A stretch of DNA of 64,000 bases, from positions 868,001-932,000 of the forward strand of contig CAVPYZ010000004.1 in the NCBI GenBank assembly GCA_963710165.1, read 5' to 3'. This document shows positions 53,544-62,436 of this stretch, piece by piece. Origin of the DNA: JACKIP01 sp963710165 (GTDB lineage Bacteria; Pseudomonadota; Alphaproteobacteria; Micavibrionales; Micavibrionaceae). The notes under the pieces were generated by a model. That model saw nothing but the letters and a program-made list of their open reading frames with translations. It had not been told where the DNA came from and searched no databases. The translations under genes were made by a program, and so were the position numbers. Positions within the stretch are counted from its first letter, which is position 1; every line of letters begins with the position of its first letter.

Positions 53544-56500
53544 TTAAGCGAAATTTGTAGTGATGTTTGTATCAACTAACAGCGTATAGCCCCCAAAATT
53601 CAAATCAAAAAAGCCTGTTTCACCAATGGCGTCTGTCCCCAAATCACCTGTAAATCCGGCAGGGGAGGCACCAATATCAGCCCCGTCTTTTGAAAGTTGA
53701 AGACTGTTACCCGCGCCGTTCGTTGTAATACGCAGCGTGGAGGTATCACTTTCCTGCAATAGTTTGAAAATATCGGCGACATCAAAGACCAAATTTTGAC
53801 CATCACCGCCCATTGTAATAACTTCAACGTCACTAAGGGTCATTCCAGCGGGACCGGCGGATGAAAAATCAAGCGTGCCGCCATCGCCTTGTAGAAAGAG
53901 TTGATCTATACCAGCGCCACCATTAATTGTTTTATGTGTCGCACCCGCTGCGTTTAAAGTAATATTGTCATTGCCAGCGCCGGAGGATACGGACAAGAAT
54001 TCCCTGCCGCCGCCATTTATAATATCGTCGTTAGCGCTACCTAATAAAGCCTGTTCATTGGATGTTGCAGTTATGCTGCCCACTGTGTTATTGCCATCCC
54101 TTGCGCTGTTATCAGTCACGACATCAGGCGTAAATTGTCCATAAACGACGCTTATCGCACCATCATCAAAGCTTGACGCGTTAAACTCCGCTTCTGATGC
54201 GCCGATCGCCAAATCATCTAGCCCATCGCCGTTAATATCTCCGACGCTTTCAAGCTCGATCTGTCCACCAACACCGTTCCACCCGAACATTACACCAAGC
54301 TTGGCATCTATTTGATTAATCGCGGAGAAGTTTAGATCAAAAGAAGTTTCAAAGCCGCTATCTTTGCCATAGATAACAAAGATCTTATTATCGACACCGT
54401 TAGACGTCGAGATCGCAAAATCATCGCGACCATCGCCGTTAAAGTCGTTAATCATATGGGCGTTATTGACTTCCCACCCCGCCTGACTCGAATAAAACCG
54501 CGTCAATTGATTTAAACTGGCACCGTCATAAAGGTGAACTTGTTCGCCGTGTAGTGCACCTGTCGAAGAAATAAGAAAATCACTATGGCCGTCACGATTA
54601 ATATCGGAGCCGCCTGTAACATTTGCACCAAAAGAGATTGTGCCTGCGGGATTGTTAATTACTGAGCCTTTTAAGAAATCTGCTTCGTCGCCATAAACGA
54701 TATAAGCGCGATTATCCAGAGTTCCGACAATAATATCGTCAAAACCATCATTGTTAATATCGCCCGCCGCAGAGAGACTTGTGCCAAAAAACTCAGTTCC
54801 CGCGCCATTAATGATGTCGAAATCTGATGTTTGTATTGCTGTGTTGAGGGCAGTATCGCTTCCCTTATTCAAAAGCAAACCGCCTGAACCGCTGCCGGTT
54901 TCGTCAAAGCTGAATAGATAGTCTGAATAACCATCACCGTTGAAATCACCTATAACTTCAACATCTTGCCCCAGAATCGTTCCAGGGGAGGCGGCTAAAA
55001 TACCGACATCATCTGATGTAATAATATTGTTCACCGCAGAGTTAGCGGCTTCAATGACACCAATTTGCCCTGTATTTACGAAGCTTGGTAAGTTACCCTG
55101 AGGTGTTCCGAAAATAAGGTCTGCGTTACCATCACCGTCAAAATCACCGCCAGCAGATATATTCAAATTTTGTGTGATATTGCCTGCCGCAATTGTGGCT
55201 ATGTTTATAGATGTCACGGTACTTGCTGTGGAATTATAAATAAAGACTTGTCCATTATCTCCTGTATAGGCAAAATCATTTAAACCATCACCATCAAGAT
55301 CGGTTCCCAATGCTGCAATGGATGACCCTATACCTGTATCAGGGGTCGCCGAGATACTAAAGCCACGTGTTGCAAGTATTGACCCATTATTCAAACTGAA
55401 GCCTGTTGGAGATGTATTCGAAGTATCAATTGGATTAATAACATCTGTCTTAGGGATGAACGGATCACTAAGACTGCGTGTTTCTTGCCCGAGAGATATT
55501 TGGTTTTCAACTGTATTGCTATTTGAATTACTGGTTGTTCCGCTTTTTGAAATAACTGGTTTCAAGCTTTTATTACCTGCAGCCGTATCTACTGTTCTTT
55601 CACTACCAAACTTTGTCTCTAGGCCAGTCTGAACAGTTTCAAGGTTCAACACATCGTTTTGAAGAAGTTCAGGACCATTATCTTCAACGGATTGAACTGT
55701 GTCCAAAGCTGCTTCTTCGTTTAAGTTCTCCTGTGTGGCATCTTTCATCGATTCCTCTTCAGCAGATTGGCCCTCGCCTGATGTTTCAGCTGCGGGGTCT
55801 TCCTGTATATTTGGTTCGCCGTTATTGCCCTCTTGTGTGCCTGTTTCGTTAATAGCGCTAAATAAAGAACCTGATACACCGCTGACAGAGCCGAATTTCT
55901 GGTTCATTTGCGTGCTGTCAATTTGACCAATATTAACAATTTCGCTTTCATAACCGGATAATTGAACAGTTTCAAATTGGTTTGATAACGTTGTTTCACC
56001 CGCCGCGTTACGAATGACGATTGCGCCCTCTACCACAGTAATTTCATTTTCTACACCGTCAGGGTCAATTTTACCCGCGATAATCGTTCCGCGAATTCCG
56101 ATCGAGCCCACTGGTGTTTCAATTTCGACATCATCCGGATCATCGCGCCCGATTTCACCGCTTGTAAAAACAAAGACGCCTTTCAATACAGAAAAGCTGC
56201 TTGATCCCTCGGAAGTGCTTGGATCGAATACATATTCATCAATGGCAAGGCGTGCATCTTCAGAAATGGCAAATTCGGTTTCGTCTATGAAGATAATGTT
56301 AACCGCACCCTCGGCGTTTGTTTCAATGATGTCGCCTTCATATATTGGTGTGCCAAGTGTTATTGTTTCGACTGTGCCGTTCGTGCGTGTCACAGTGGCG
56401 TCGCCCGATAATTCTTTTACAGCACCAACGGGACTGACGTCTGTTCCTGTTGTTGCTTGTGCAAACTGGTTTCCCTGAACAAAAGAATCCACCAGTTGCG

Positions 56501-56738
56501 GTGTTAATGCAGATCCTGTTTCGGATATAAGAGTAGGGGGCGTGTCAGAAGAAAAATATTCTTCAATAATAAGTGTGTCACCATTTTCCAATGTCAGTAC
56601 CAGGTCGAAACCGTCACGCGACAAATCCGAATTTGATATAAACTCACTATTCTCTATACGTAATGTGTCTTGCGATCCATCAAGTACGCTTATCTGATTT
56701 TGATCTGAGTCATTTTGTGAAAAATCTGTAATGGCCAT
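53544..56738 (-). CDS. FecR/FG-GAP/RTX-like secreted adhesin (likely type I substrate)
   Basis: A 1064-aa protein without a signal peptide. Residues about 45-80 carry a short repeat like those of type I adhesins (LVLTLENGDTLIIEEYF). Residues 104-260 are a FecR domain (EGDIIETNAEGAVNIIFIDE, ETPVGSIGIRGTIIAG). Residues 300-440 are low complexity. Seven FG-GAP calcium sites of form D-x-D-x-D-G-x-x-D lie near residues 480, 531, 598, 660, 712, 765 and 834, enough for one seven-bladed propeller. RTX-like GSANDDIINGGG and NGGAGIDQLFLQGDGG follow (900-950), then a C-terminal strand-rich secretion-signal-type end. Confidence 0.88.
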   Translation of the reverse strand: MAITDFSQNDSDQNQISVLDGSQDTLRIENSEFISNSDLSRDGFDLVLTLENGDTLIIEEYFSSDTPPTLISETGSALTPQLVDSFVQGNQFAQATTGTDVSPVGAVKELSGDATVTRTNGTVETITLGTPIYEGDIIETNAEGAVNIIFIDETEFAISEDARLAIDEYVFDPSTSEGSSSFSVLKGVFVFTSGEIGRDDPDDVEIETPVGSIGIRGTIIAGKIDPDGVENEITVVEGAIVIRNAAGETTLSNQFETVQLSGYESEIVNIGQIDSTQMNQKFGSVSGVSGSLFSAINETGTQEGNNGEPNIQEDPAAETSGEGQSAEEESMKDATQENLNEEAALDTVQSVEDNGPELLQNDVLNLETVQTGLETKFGSERTVDTAAGNKSLKPVISKSGTTSNSNSNTVENQISLGQETRSLSDPFIPKTDVINPIDTSNTSPTGFSLNNGSILATRGFSISATPDTGIGSSIAALGTDLDGDGLNDFAYTGDNGQVFIYNSTASTVTSINIATIAAGNITQNLNISAGGDFDGDGNADLIFGTPQGNLPSFVNTGQIGVIEAANSAVNNIITSDDVGILAASPGTILGQDVEVIGDFNGDGYSDYLFSFDETGSGSGGLLLNKGSDTALNTAIQTSDFDIINGAGTEFFGTSLSAAGDINNDGFDDIIVGTLDNRAYIVYGDEADFLKGSVINNPAGTISFGANVTGGSDINRDGHSDFLISSTGALHGEQVHLYDGASLNQLTRFYSSQAGWEVNNAHMINDFNGDGRDDFAISTSNGVDNKIFVIYGKDSGFETSFDLNFSAINQIDAKLGVMFGWNGVGGQIELESVGDINGDGLDDLAIGASEAEFNASSFDDGAISVVYGQFTPDVVTDNSARDGNNTVGSITATSNEQALLGSANDDIINGGGREFLSVSSGAGNDNITLNAAGATHKTINGGAGIDQLFLQGDGGTLDFSSAGPAGMTLSDVEVITMGGDGQNLVFDVADIFKLLQESDTSTLRITTNGAGNSLQLSKDGADIGASPAGFTGDLGTDAIGETGFFDLNFGGYTLLVDTNITTNFA

Positions 56739-56856
56739 TGTTAATCCCCTGTATCCCTAAATATGTATCGTGTATTTCAATACTCTTATAAAAAAGTTAT
56801 CTACAATTTTATGGTAAATTTAGTTAATATGAAGTAATCAATTGATAAAATTTTAT

Positions 56857-58083
56857 CTATACCTTTGAATTGTCCCATGATTTTAGCAGTTTAACAACCT
56901 CATCTTCAGGTAGGGGCTTCGCATAGTAAAAACCCTGTGCTTTGTCGCAACCCAGATATTTCAGCGTATCCACTTCTTCTTTATTTTCTACGCCTTCCGC
57001 AACAATGCTCATATTCAAGTTTTTGCCAAGACCGATGATGGAGCGGATAAGCTCGATGTTTTTTTCATTTTTAAACATATCGACGACAAAACTGCGGTCT
57101 ATTTTCAAAATATCTATCGGGAAAGAGTGTAGGTAGCTGAGGGAGGAATAGCCCGTACCAAAGTCATCAATGGCAATATGCATACCTGCTTCACGGCACA
57201 TCTCTAACGTTTTCTTCGCCGTTTCCGGTTGTTGCATCAAAATGCGCTCTGTAATTTCAAGGGTTAGTTGATTGGGCGCGACATCGGTAGCACTCAGGGT
57301 ATTATAAACCGTATCAACAAAATCTTCAGACGCGAAATCCGTGCTGGAGAAATTGACACTCATCGTTAAAAAGTCTTTCCAGCCTGACTTACTTTCAATT
57401 CTTTTTAATGCTTTGCAGGACTTATTTAATGCCCAGACACTGGCGCTGACAATCAAACCAGTTTCTTCCGCAATGGGAATAAATACTCCTGGGGAAATAA
57501 AACCACGCTCAGGATGTTCCCAGCGCATTAAAGCTTCAAAGCCGACAATATCGTTAGTCTTCATATCGATCAAAGGCTGATAATGAAGTGCCAGTTCGTT
57601 ATTTTCCAATGCTTCGCGGAATTCATTGGCCACTTTAATTGTTTCTACAGCGTCATTTTCTAATGCTACTTCTCGCTCCGCCTCTTCTGGGGAAGGAAAG
57701 CCGCTCTTATCGCTAATCTCGTCTATGCGCGCTAGTGTATCGCGGTAACGTGTTAAAATAACCTGCATAATCGTTTGAAGCACAGGATCACTGGTACTGA
57801 GGCGTCTGTGAAAATCTTCACGAGAAATTTCCAAAACTTTACATTGTTCAACGGCACGAACACTTGCCGTTCTGGGTTGATTATCAATAATTGCCATCTC
57901 GCCGATAATGCTACCGGGTCCGCGCGTTCCGAATTTATGCGTACGTCCGTCTTCTTTTTTAATCAGAATTTCAACTTGTCCGCTTTCGATAACATAGGCG
58001 GTTTCGCCGCTCTCGCCCTGCCGCATGACGTACTCACCGACATTAAAAGATCTTGGTTTTTTTGATAAAACGTCAGGGAGCAT
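56857..58083 (-). CDS. Cyclic-nucleotide-binding EAL phosphodiesterase
   Basis: A 408-aa cytoplasmic protein. Residues about 15-125 form a cyclic-nucleotide-binding domain with the phosphate cassette GEMAIIDNQPRTASVRA. Residues about 160-400 form an EAL domain with intact catalytic motifs: FEALMRWEHP, LTLEITERIL, IDDFGTGYSSLSYLHSF, KIDRSFV, and VAEGVENKEEVDTLKYLGCD. No GGDEF domain. It should therefore hydrolyse c-di-GMP under control of a cyclic nucleotide, most likely the cAMP made by the nearby cyclase. Divergent from DUF3307. Confidence 0.92.
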   Translation of the reverse strand: MLPDVLSKKPRSFNVGEYVMRQGESGETAYVIESGQVEILIKKEDGRTHKFGTRGPGSIIGEMAIIDNQPRTASVRAVEQCKVLEISREDFHRRLSTSDPVLQTIMQVILTRYRDTLARIDEISDKSGFPSPEEAEREVALENDAVETIKVANEFREALENNELALHYQPLIDMKTNDIVGFEALMRWEHPERGFISPGVFIPIAEETGLIVSASVWALNKSCKALKRIESKSGWKDFLTMSVNFSSTDFASEDFVDTVYNTLSATDVAPNQLTLEITERILMQQPETAKKTLEMCREAGMHIAIDDFGTGYSSLSYLHSFPIDILKIDRSFVVDMFKNEKNIELIRSIIGLGKNLNMSIVAEGVENKEEVDTLKYLGCDKAQGFYYAKPLPEDEVVKLLKSWDNSKV

Positions 58084-58213
58084 GAGTAAATTTTTTGATT
58101 AAATGTTTATTTTTTTGAAAAACCGCTATACCCTAAAGAATGTATAGATAAGTTCTTACTTTAATCTTAACCTAAATCAAATTTTTGCCAAGGTTTATTC
58201 GTTTTTTGTTCCC

Positions 58214-58605
58214 ATGGGTTTTTTAGACATATTATTTTTGTATATCGCATTTCGTTTGAAGCATTTCGTTTGTGATTTTTTGTTACAAAGTGACTGGATG
58301 GCGCTGAGCAAAGGCAAGCCCGGACGTGAAGGTTACACTGCGCTTTTTACACATACGGCAATTCATGCAACGGGAACGCTGATTATAATGCTTCTTTGGC
58401 ACCGTGGTATTGGTGGTTAGCTATAATTGATTTTATTGTGCATAGTGTTATTGATCGTATAAAAGGGCATATTACATTTAATGGCGGCTGGACAGTAAAA
58501 GATACGATGTTCTGGTGGTTGTTCGGTTTAGACCAAGAAGCCCACAACTTTACACATTTGGCGTTTATTCTGATAATTATCTCAAGTTATGACGCCTTCA
58601 TTTAA
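58214..58605 (+). CDS. DUF3307 membrane protein (one frameshift)
   Basis: A protein of about 130 residues of the DUF3307 family: CDFLLQSDWMALSKGKPGRE at the N-terminus, a membrane segment, then the second part IIDFIVHSVIDRIKGH and FWWLFGLDQEAHNFTHLAF that continues in a different frame. The break is near 58400 (TTGGCACCGTGG); a one-base change restores it. ATG at 58214. It overlaps the next DUF805-like frame by 17 bases. Confidence 0.8.
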
Positions 58606-59205
58606 AACATATTTTAGCATCTATCAGGGGCGCGCTAATAGGCGACAAATGGTAGTGGTTTTTTTATTTGTTTTTCTTTTTAGATATTTTTTAGATGAGC
58701 TATCGAATGAATGTTTTTAGAGCCAAGTTGCAATGTTTTAGATAAATTTTCTATTTTTTATACTGCTAGTTTTCCTGAGAATATTTCTCTGACCTCATAA
58801 TATTTTTTATTGAAAATTTTACCCTCTTACTTTTTACTTTTGATAATTGTTAGAAGATTACATGATTTGAATTATAGCGCTAAAATCATTTTTAAATTTG
58901 GCTATTACCTTTTTATTGCGTTCTTTTTGTCAATAATATTATCGCTATTAACTCCCATAATTTTATTGCTATTGCATTCCCTTTTCCCACTATATTTATT
59001 AGTGATAACTATTTTTGATTATATACTTAATATTTTATTTTTTGTGGCGACATTAATAGTATATATAATGATGTTTGCTCCTGGCTCTGATGGTCCTAAT
59101 AAATTTGGTTTAAAACCTAGAGGTTTAAACTTTTTAAGCATGGTTTCTGACTATGATGAAAGAGATTACAAAAAAGATTTAGAGCGTTGCTCTAAGAAAT
59201 CATAA
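58589..59205 (+). pseudogene. DUF805-like membrane protein, frameshifted
   Basis: An ATG at 58589 opens a frame (MTPSFKTYFSIYQGRANRRQ) whose GRA-x-RR opening is the DUF805 N-terminal signature, but it stops after 42 codons. The family's second half, VRRLHDLNYS near 58850 and the ending APGSDGPNKFGLKPRG, lies in another frame from about 58810. Between them are at least two breaks in an AT-rich stretch (58.70-58.81 kb). Together they would give a protein of about 200 residues with four membrane segments. The start codon is inside the DUF3307 gene. Confidence 0.65.
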
Positions 59206-59221
59206 AAAATCGAAGTATGGC

Positions 59222-59251
59222 TTGACATAGCCTTGGCAATTCTTCTATATA
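59222..59251 (+). promoter_or_regulatory. Sigma70-type promoter of rpmJ
   Basis: TTGACA at 59222-59227 and TATATA at 59246-59251 with an 18-base spacer, 38 bases before the rpmJ start. The -35 hexamer is a perfect match. Confidence 0.75.
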
Positions 59252-59289
59252 GGTCTTCAAGTTAAGGATACAAAGGGAAATAAGGAGCT

Positions 59290-59415
59290 ATGAAAGTTGC
59301 AAACTCTTTAAAAACATTAAAAAGCCGTGATCGTAATTGCCGCATTGTGCGCCGCAAGGGTCGCGTATATGTTATTAATAAAATTAATAAGCGTTTCAAA
59401 GCACGCCAAGGTTAA
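59290..59415 (+). CDS. rpmJ: 50S ribosomal protein L36 (alternative, single-Cys type)
   Basis: A 41-aa ribosomal protein (MKVANSLKTLKSRDRNCRIV start, then RRKGRVYVINK and the end FKARQG). It carries one cysteine, not the four of the zinc-binding form, as is usual for the alphaproteobacterial type. AAGGAG lies directly upstream, with a strong promoter and its own terminator, so it is a single-gene unit. Too short for ordinary gene callers to pick reliably. Confidence 0.95.
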   Translation: MKVANSLKTLKSRDRNCRIVRRKGRVYVINKINKRFKARQG

Positions 59416-59442
59416 TTTTACTTTTTTCTTAAAAGATGTAAT

Positions 59443-59468
59443 AGCCCGTATTTTTGCGGGCTTTTTTA
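59443..59468 (+). terminator. rpmJ terminator
   Basis: Stem AGCCCG / CGGGCT with an 8-base loop followed by six T residues. Confidence 0.85.
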
Positions 59469-59508
59469 GTTTTTCAATATTTCATATAAAAGCTTGTGTA
59501 TTATTAAG

Positions 59509-59525
59509 GAGATTTTAAAAATCTC
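59509..59525. repeat. 17-base palindrome upstream of mreB
   Basis: GAGATTTTAAAAATCTC is symmetric about A59517 and lies between the rpmJ terminator and mreB, 64 bases before the mreB ATG. It could be an operator or chance AT-rich symmetry. Confidence 0.35.
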
Positions 59526-59588
59526 TGATGCATGATGTGTTGAAGTCTGCTACTTATTATTATCAACATCAAACCTAGATCATAAACT

Positions 59589-60607
59589 ATGTTTTCAAAA
59601 ATTTTCGGATTCCTGTCTGCTGATATGGCGATTGACCTTGGTACCGCCAATACTCTTGTCTATGTGCGGGATCAGGGAATAGTGTTGAACGAGCCATCGG
59701 TTGTGGCGATCTCTATGTATAATGGAAAGCGTGAAATTCTGGCTGTCGGGAATGAAGCCAAGCAAATGCTTGGTCGTACGCCTGGGAATATTGTTGCAAT
59801 ACGTCCGCTGCGTGACGGCGTCATCGCCATTTTGAAGTGACCGAAGCGATGATCAAACACTTTATTCGTAAAGTCCATAATCGCCGTTCGTTTGTATCAC
59901 CGAAAATGGTGATTTGCATATTCCGGCTCTACAGCTGTTGAGCGTCGTGCCATTCAGGAATCAGCGGAGAGTGCAGGGGCATCGGAAGTGTTTCTGATGA
60001 AGAACCCATGGCGGCGGCAATTGGTGCGGGTTTGCCCGTGACGGAACCCACTGGATCAATGGTTGTTGATATTGGTGGTGGAACGACAGGAGTTGCGGTT
60101 ATTTCACTGGGCGGTATCGTCTATGCCCGATCCGTGCGTGTAGGCGGAGATAAAATGGATGAGGCGATCATCGCCTATATTCGTCGTGTGCATAATCTTT
60201 TGATTGGTGAAGGCACGGCAGAGCGCATTAAGAGAAATCGGCACGGCATGCGTTCCGGCGGAGGGTGAGGGGAAATCCATGCAAATTCGCGGACGTGATT
60301 TGATGAATGGTGTGCCAAAAGAAATTGTCGTGACCGAGCGTCAGGTGGCAGAGAGCCTTGCCGAGCCGGTAGGTCAAATTATTGAAGGTGTGAAAACAGC
60401 GCTGGAACATACTGCGCCCGAACTGGCGGCAGATATAGTCGATAAGGGGATTGTGATGACAGGCGGCGGATCAATGTTAAAAAATCTGGATTATGTTCTG
60501 CGCCATGCAACGGGGCTGCCGTGATGATTGCCGATGACCCTCTTACCTGCGTTGCGATTGGTACGGGGCACGCACTTGAAGAGCGAACAGTTCTCGGTCG
60601 GTTTTAA
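59589..60607 (+). pseudogene. mreB: Rod-shape actin MreB, five frame breaks
   Basis: The full MreB sequence can be followed in three frames over 1019 bases, the normal length of about 340 residues. It includes AIDLGTANTLVYVRDQGIVL, then FEVTEAMIKHFIRKVHNRRS, then TAVERRAIQESAESAGASEV, then IGGGTTGVAVISLGGIVYAR, then ELAADIVDKGIVMTGGGSML, and the end CVAIGTGHALEERTVLGRF. Breaks are near 59828, 59925, 59997, 60231 and 60521; most look like one missing base. The amino-acid sequence between them is well conserved. Either consensus error or very recent loss. Confidence 0.85.
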
Positions 60608-60714
60608 TCGGTAATTATTAATAAAAGCCGAATCAATTCTTGCATGAAATTTCCAATATATTAAGATGCCTGTAATATAGTTATGGTCTAACTTATTCTT
60701 TTCGGGGAAAACAT

Positions 60715-61544
60715 TGGCGAAACGAACTCAAATTAAAAGTACGGCACAAACGGCATTCTTTTCGGATAATCGTAGGTTTCTGTTTTTCTGTTTCTTCTTT
60801 GCTGGATTTCTTGAGTTGTGAGCCCTAATTTGCTTTCAAACGCGCAAATGGCGGCGAGTGATGTTTTCTCACCCGTTCTGACATTCATAAAGTTATCTTG
60901 ATACGGCATCCAATATGATCGGCGATGCAACGGGTCTTGCGGCGCTTAAGGCCGAAAATGTGCGCCTTCGGGAATGAAATACTCGCTTGCGTGAGTGGTA
61001 TCAACGGGCGCTTGCTTTACAGTTAGAAAATAAAGCGCTCGAGTCTCTGCTAAATGTAAAACTCGCGCCAGAGCTAAAATATAGACAGCGCGCGTGATAT
61101 CTGATACATCCAGCGCTTATGCAAAGAGCCTTATCATTGCGGCAGGCGCAGAGCAGGGGCTAGCGAAAGGTCAGCCTGTTTTAAGTAGCGAGGGTGTTTT
61201 GGGGCAAGTGGTCGAGCTTGGTAATAACGACGCCCGCGTCCTTTTACTCACAGACCTGAATGCGCGTATTCCCGTCGTTATAGAGAATAGCAACGTGCAT
61301 GCGATTGCCCTACAAATGAGCAAACAAGCCTCCCTCACACATCTTCCTGAAGATACGCAGTTTAAAAAGGGGAACAGCCTTTTAACATCCGGTCTTAGCA
61401 GTTTATCCTGCGGGATTGCCTGTCGGTATTGTGAGCGATGTAAGGAATAATGTTGTGTCTGTGAAACCTTATGCTGATATGAACCGTATTCACTTTGTAC
61501 GAATTATTACCAATGCGGAAAACCCATATCTACGCATTAACTAG
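60715..61544 (+). pseudogene. mreC: Cell-shape protein MreC, several frame breaks
   Basis: A start at 60715 (TTG GCG AAA CGA) opens a frame with AKRTQIKSTAQTAFF and a membrane segment (FLFFCFFFAGF), then breaks. LAALKAENVRLRE and LALQLENKALESLL (coiled coil), SLIIAAGAEQGLAKGQPVLS, RVLLLTDLNARIPVVIENSN and the end PAGLPVGIVSDVRNNVVSV are all recognisable MreC parts in different frames. Total length, about 276 residues, is normal. At least five indels are needed. It follows mreB by about 110 bases, the normal order. Confidence 0.8.
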
Positions 61545-62344
61545 ATAACTTTCATCAATGTCGCGAAATCCACGCTGTTGACTTTCAGCCATTGCTTATT
61601 CGTGGGCATATTAGAGAAAAGCGATAATAGATTTTGTTGTGTATCGCCAAGGTAGCGGGAAAAAGTCTCTAATTTCTCTGTGAAGCTATAAAGTCGAATC
61701 TTCAAATTACGATCATGTGATTCTGCAATTTGTGGCGATGTTTCAATGCCTTCAAATTTCTGATCAAAGCGCATATATACTTCCTCTAATGTCTTGGCGC
61801 GTTTGGTTGCAGATCAAAGAATATGCTTTTATTCGCATTTGCGGCATTTCGAATAGCTCTGCCGCGGGTTGTAACGGATTATCATCGCGTATTCAAAAAT
61901 GAAGCTGCACCGCCTGCACCCATAAAGTGGGCAAGATAAAGCTCAGTTGCGCCAACGTCACCTCCCCATGTTTTCTCAAGGTAGGCTTTATTTTCGCCTG
62001 CAAATTCTGCCGCCATGTTTGCCGCCAGTTCGGGGTCGTCACGCAGCTTTAGAAGCGTAGTTTTGCTCTGGTTTGTATCAATGCCGTATTTTTCCACCAT
62101 GCCGGTTCACCATGTCCAGCCATGTGTAGCTCAAAAACTGGTATAATCCACGTGCGCTACTGGTTTTTGCCTGCGCGTCGATGTCAAAGCTGCTCTCGAC
62201 GCTGGCTTGTTTCATCAGGTATCCAAAATCAATACCTGTTTTATCACTGGCGCTATATATTGCCTTTGTCACATCACTTCCCGCCTGCTTTGACATTGCG
62301 GCAAGGGCGTTATTTCCATTCAAAAGTGTGCTTGATAAGTTCAT
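61541..62344 (-). pseudogene. SLT-domain lytic transglycosylase, frameshifted
   Basis: From the start at 62344 the protein reads MNLSSTLLNGNNALAAMSKQ, then LMKQASVESSFDIDAQAKTS with the catalytic Glu in ESSF, and ARGLYQFLSYTWLDMV. The frame then changes near 62085 to GIDTNQSKTTLLKLRDDPEL, GENKAYLEKTWGGDVGATEL and LAHFMGAGGAASFLNT. A further change near 61800 leads to MRFDQKFEGIETSPQIAESH and the end at 61541. It resembles the flagellar-type muramidases of alphaproteobacteria. Convergent with mreC by 4 bases. Confidence 0.7.
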
Positions 62345-62436
62345 ATGCTCGTCTAATATTTTTATTAAGTGTTATTTGCTATGATATTATAGTTTTAAGA
62401 TTGCAAAGATGATGCCAAGAATTATAAGGACGCTTC

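Noticed and set aside
53544..56738. FecR-type iron-signalling regulator
   Set aside because: No membrane segment, no sigma factor or TonB receptor nearby; the FecR part is embedded in a type I secreted protein.
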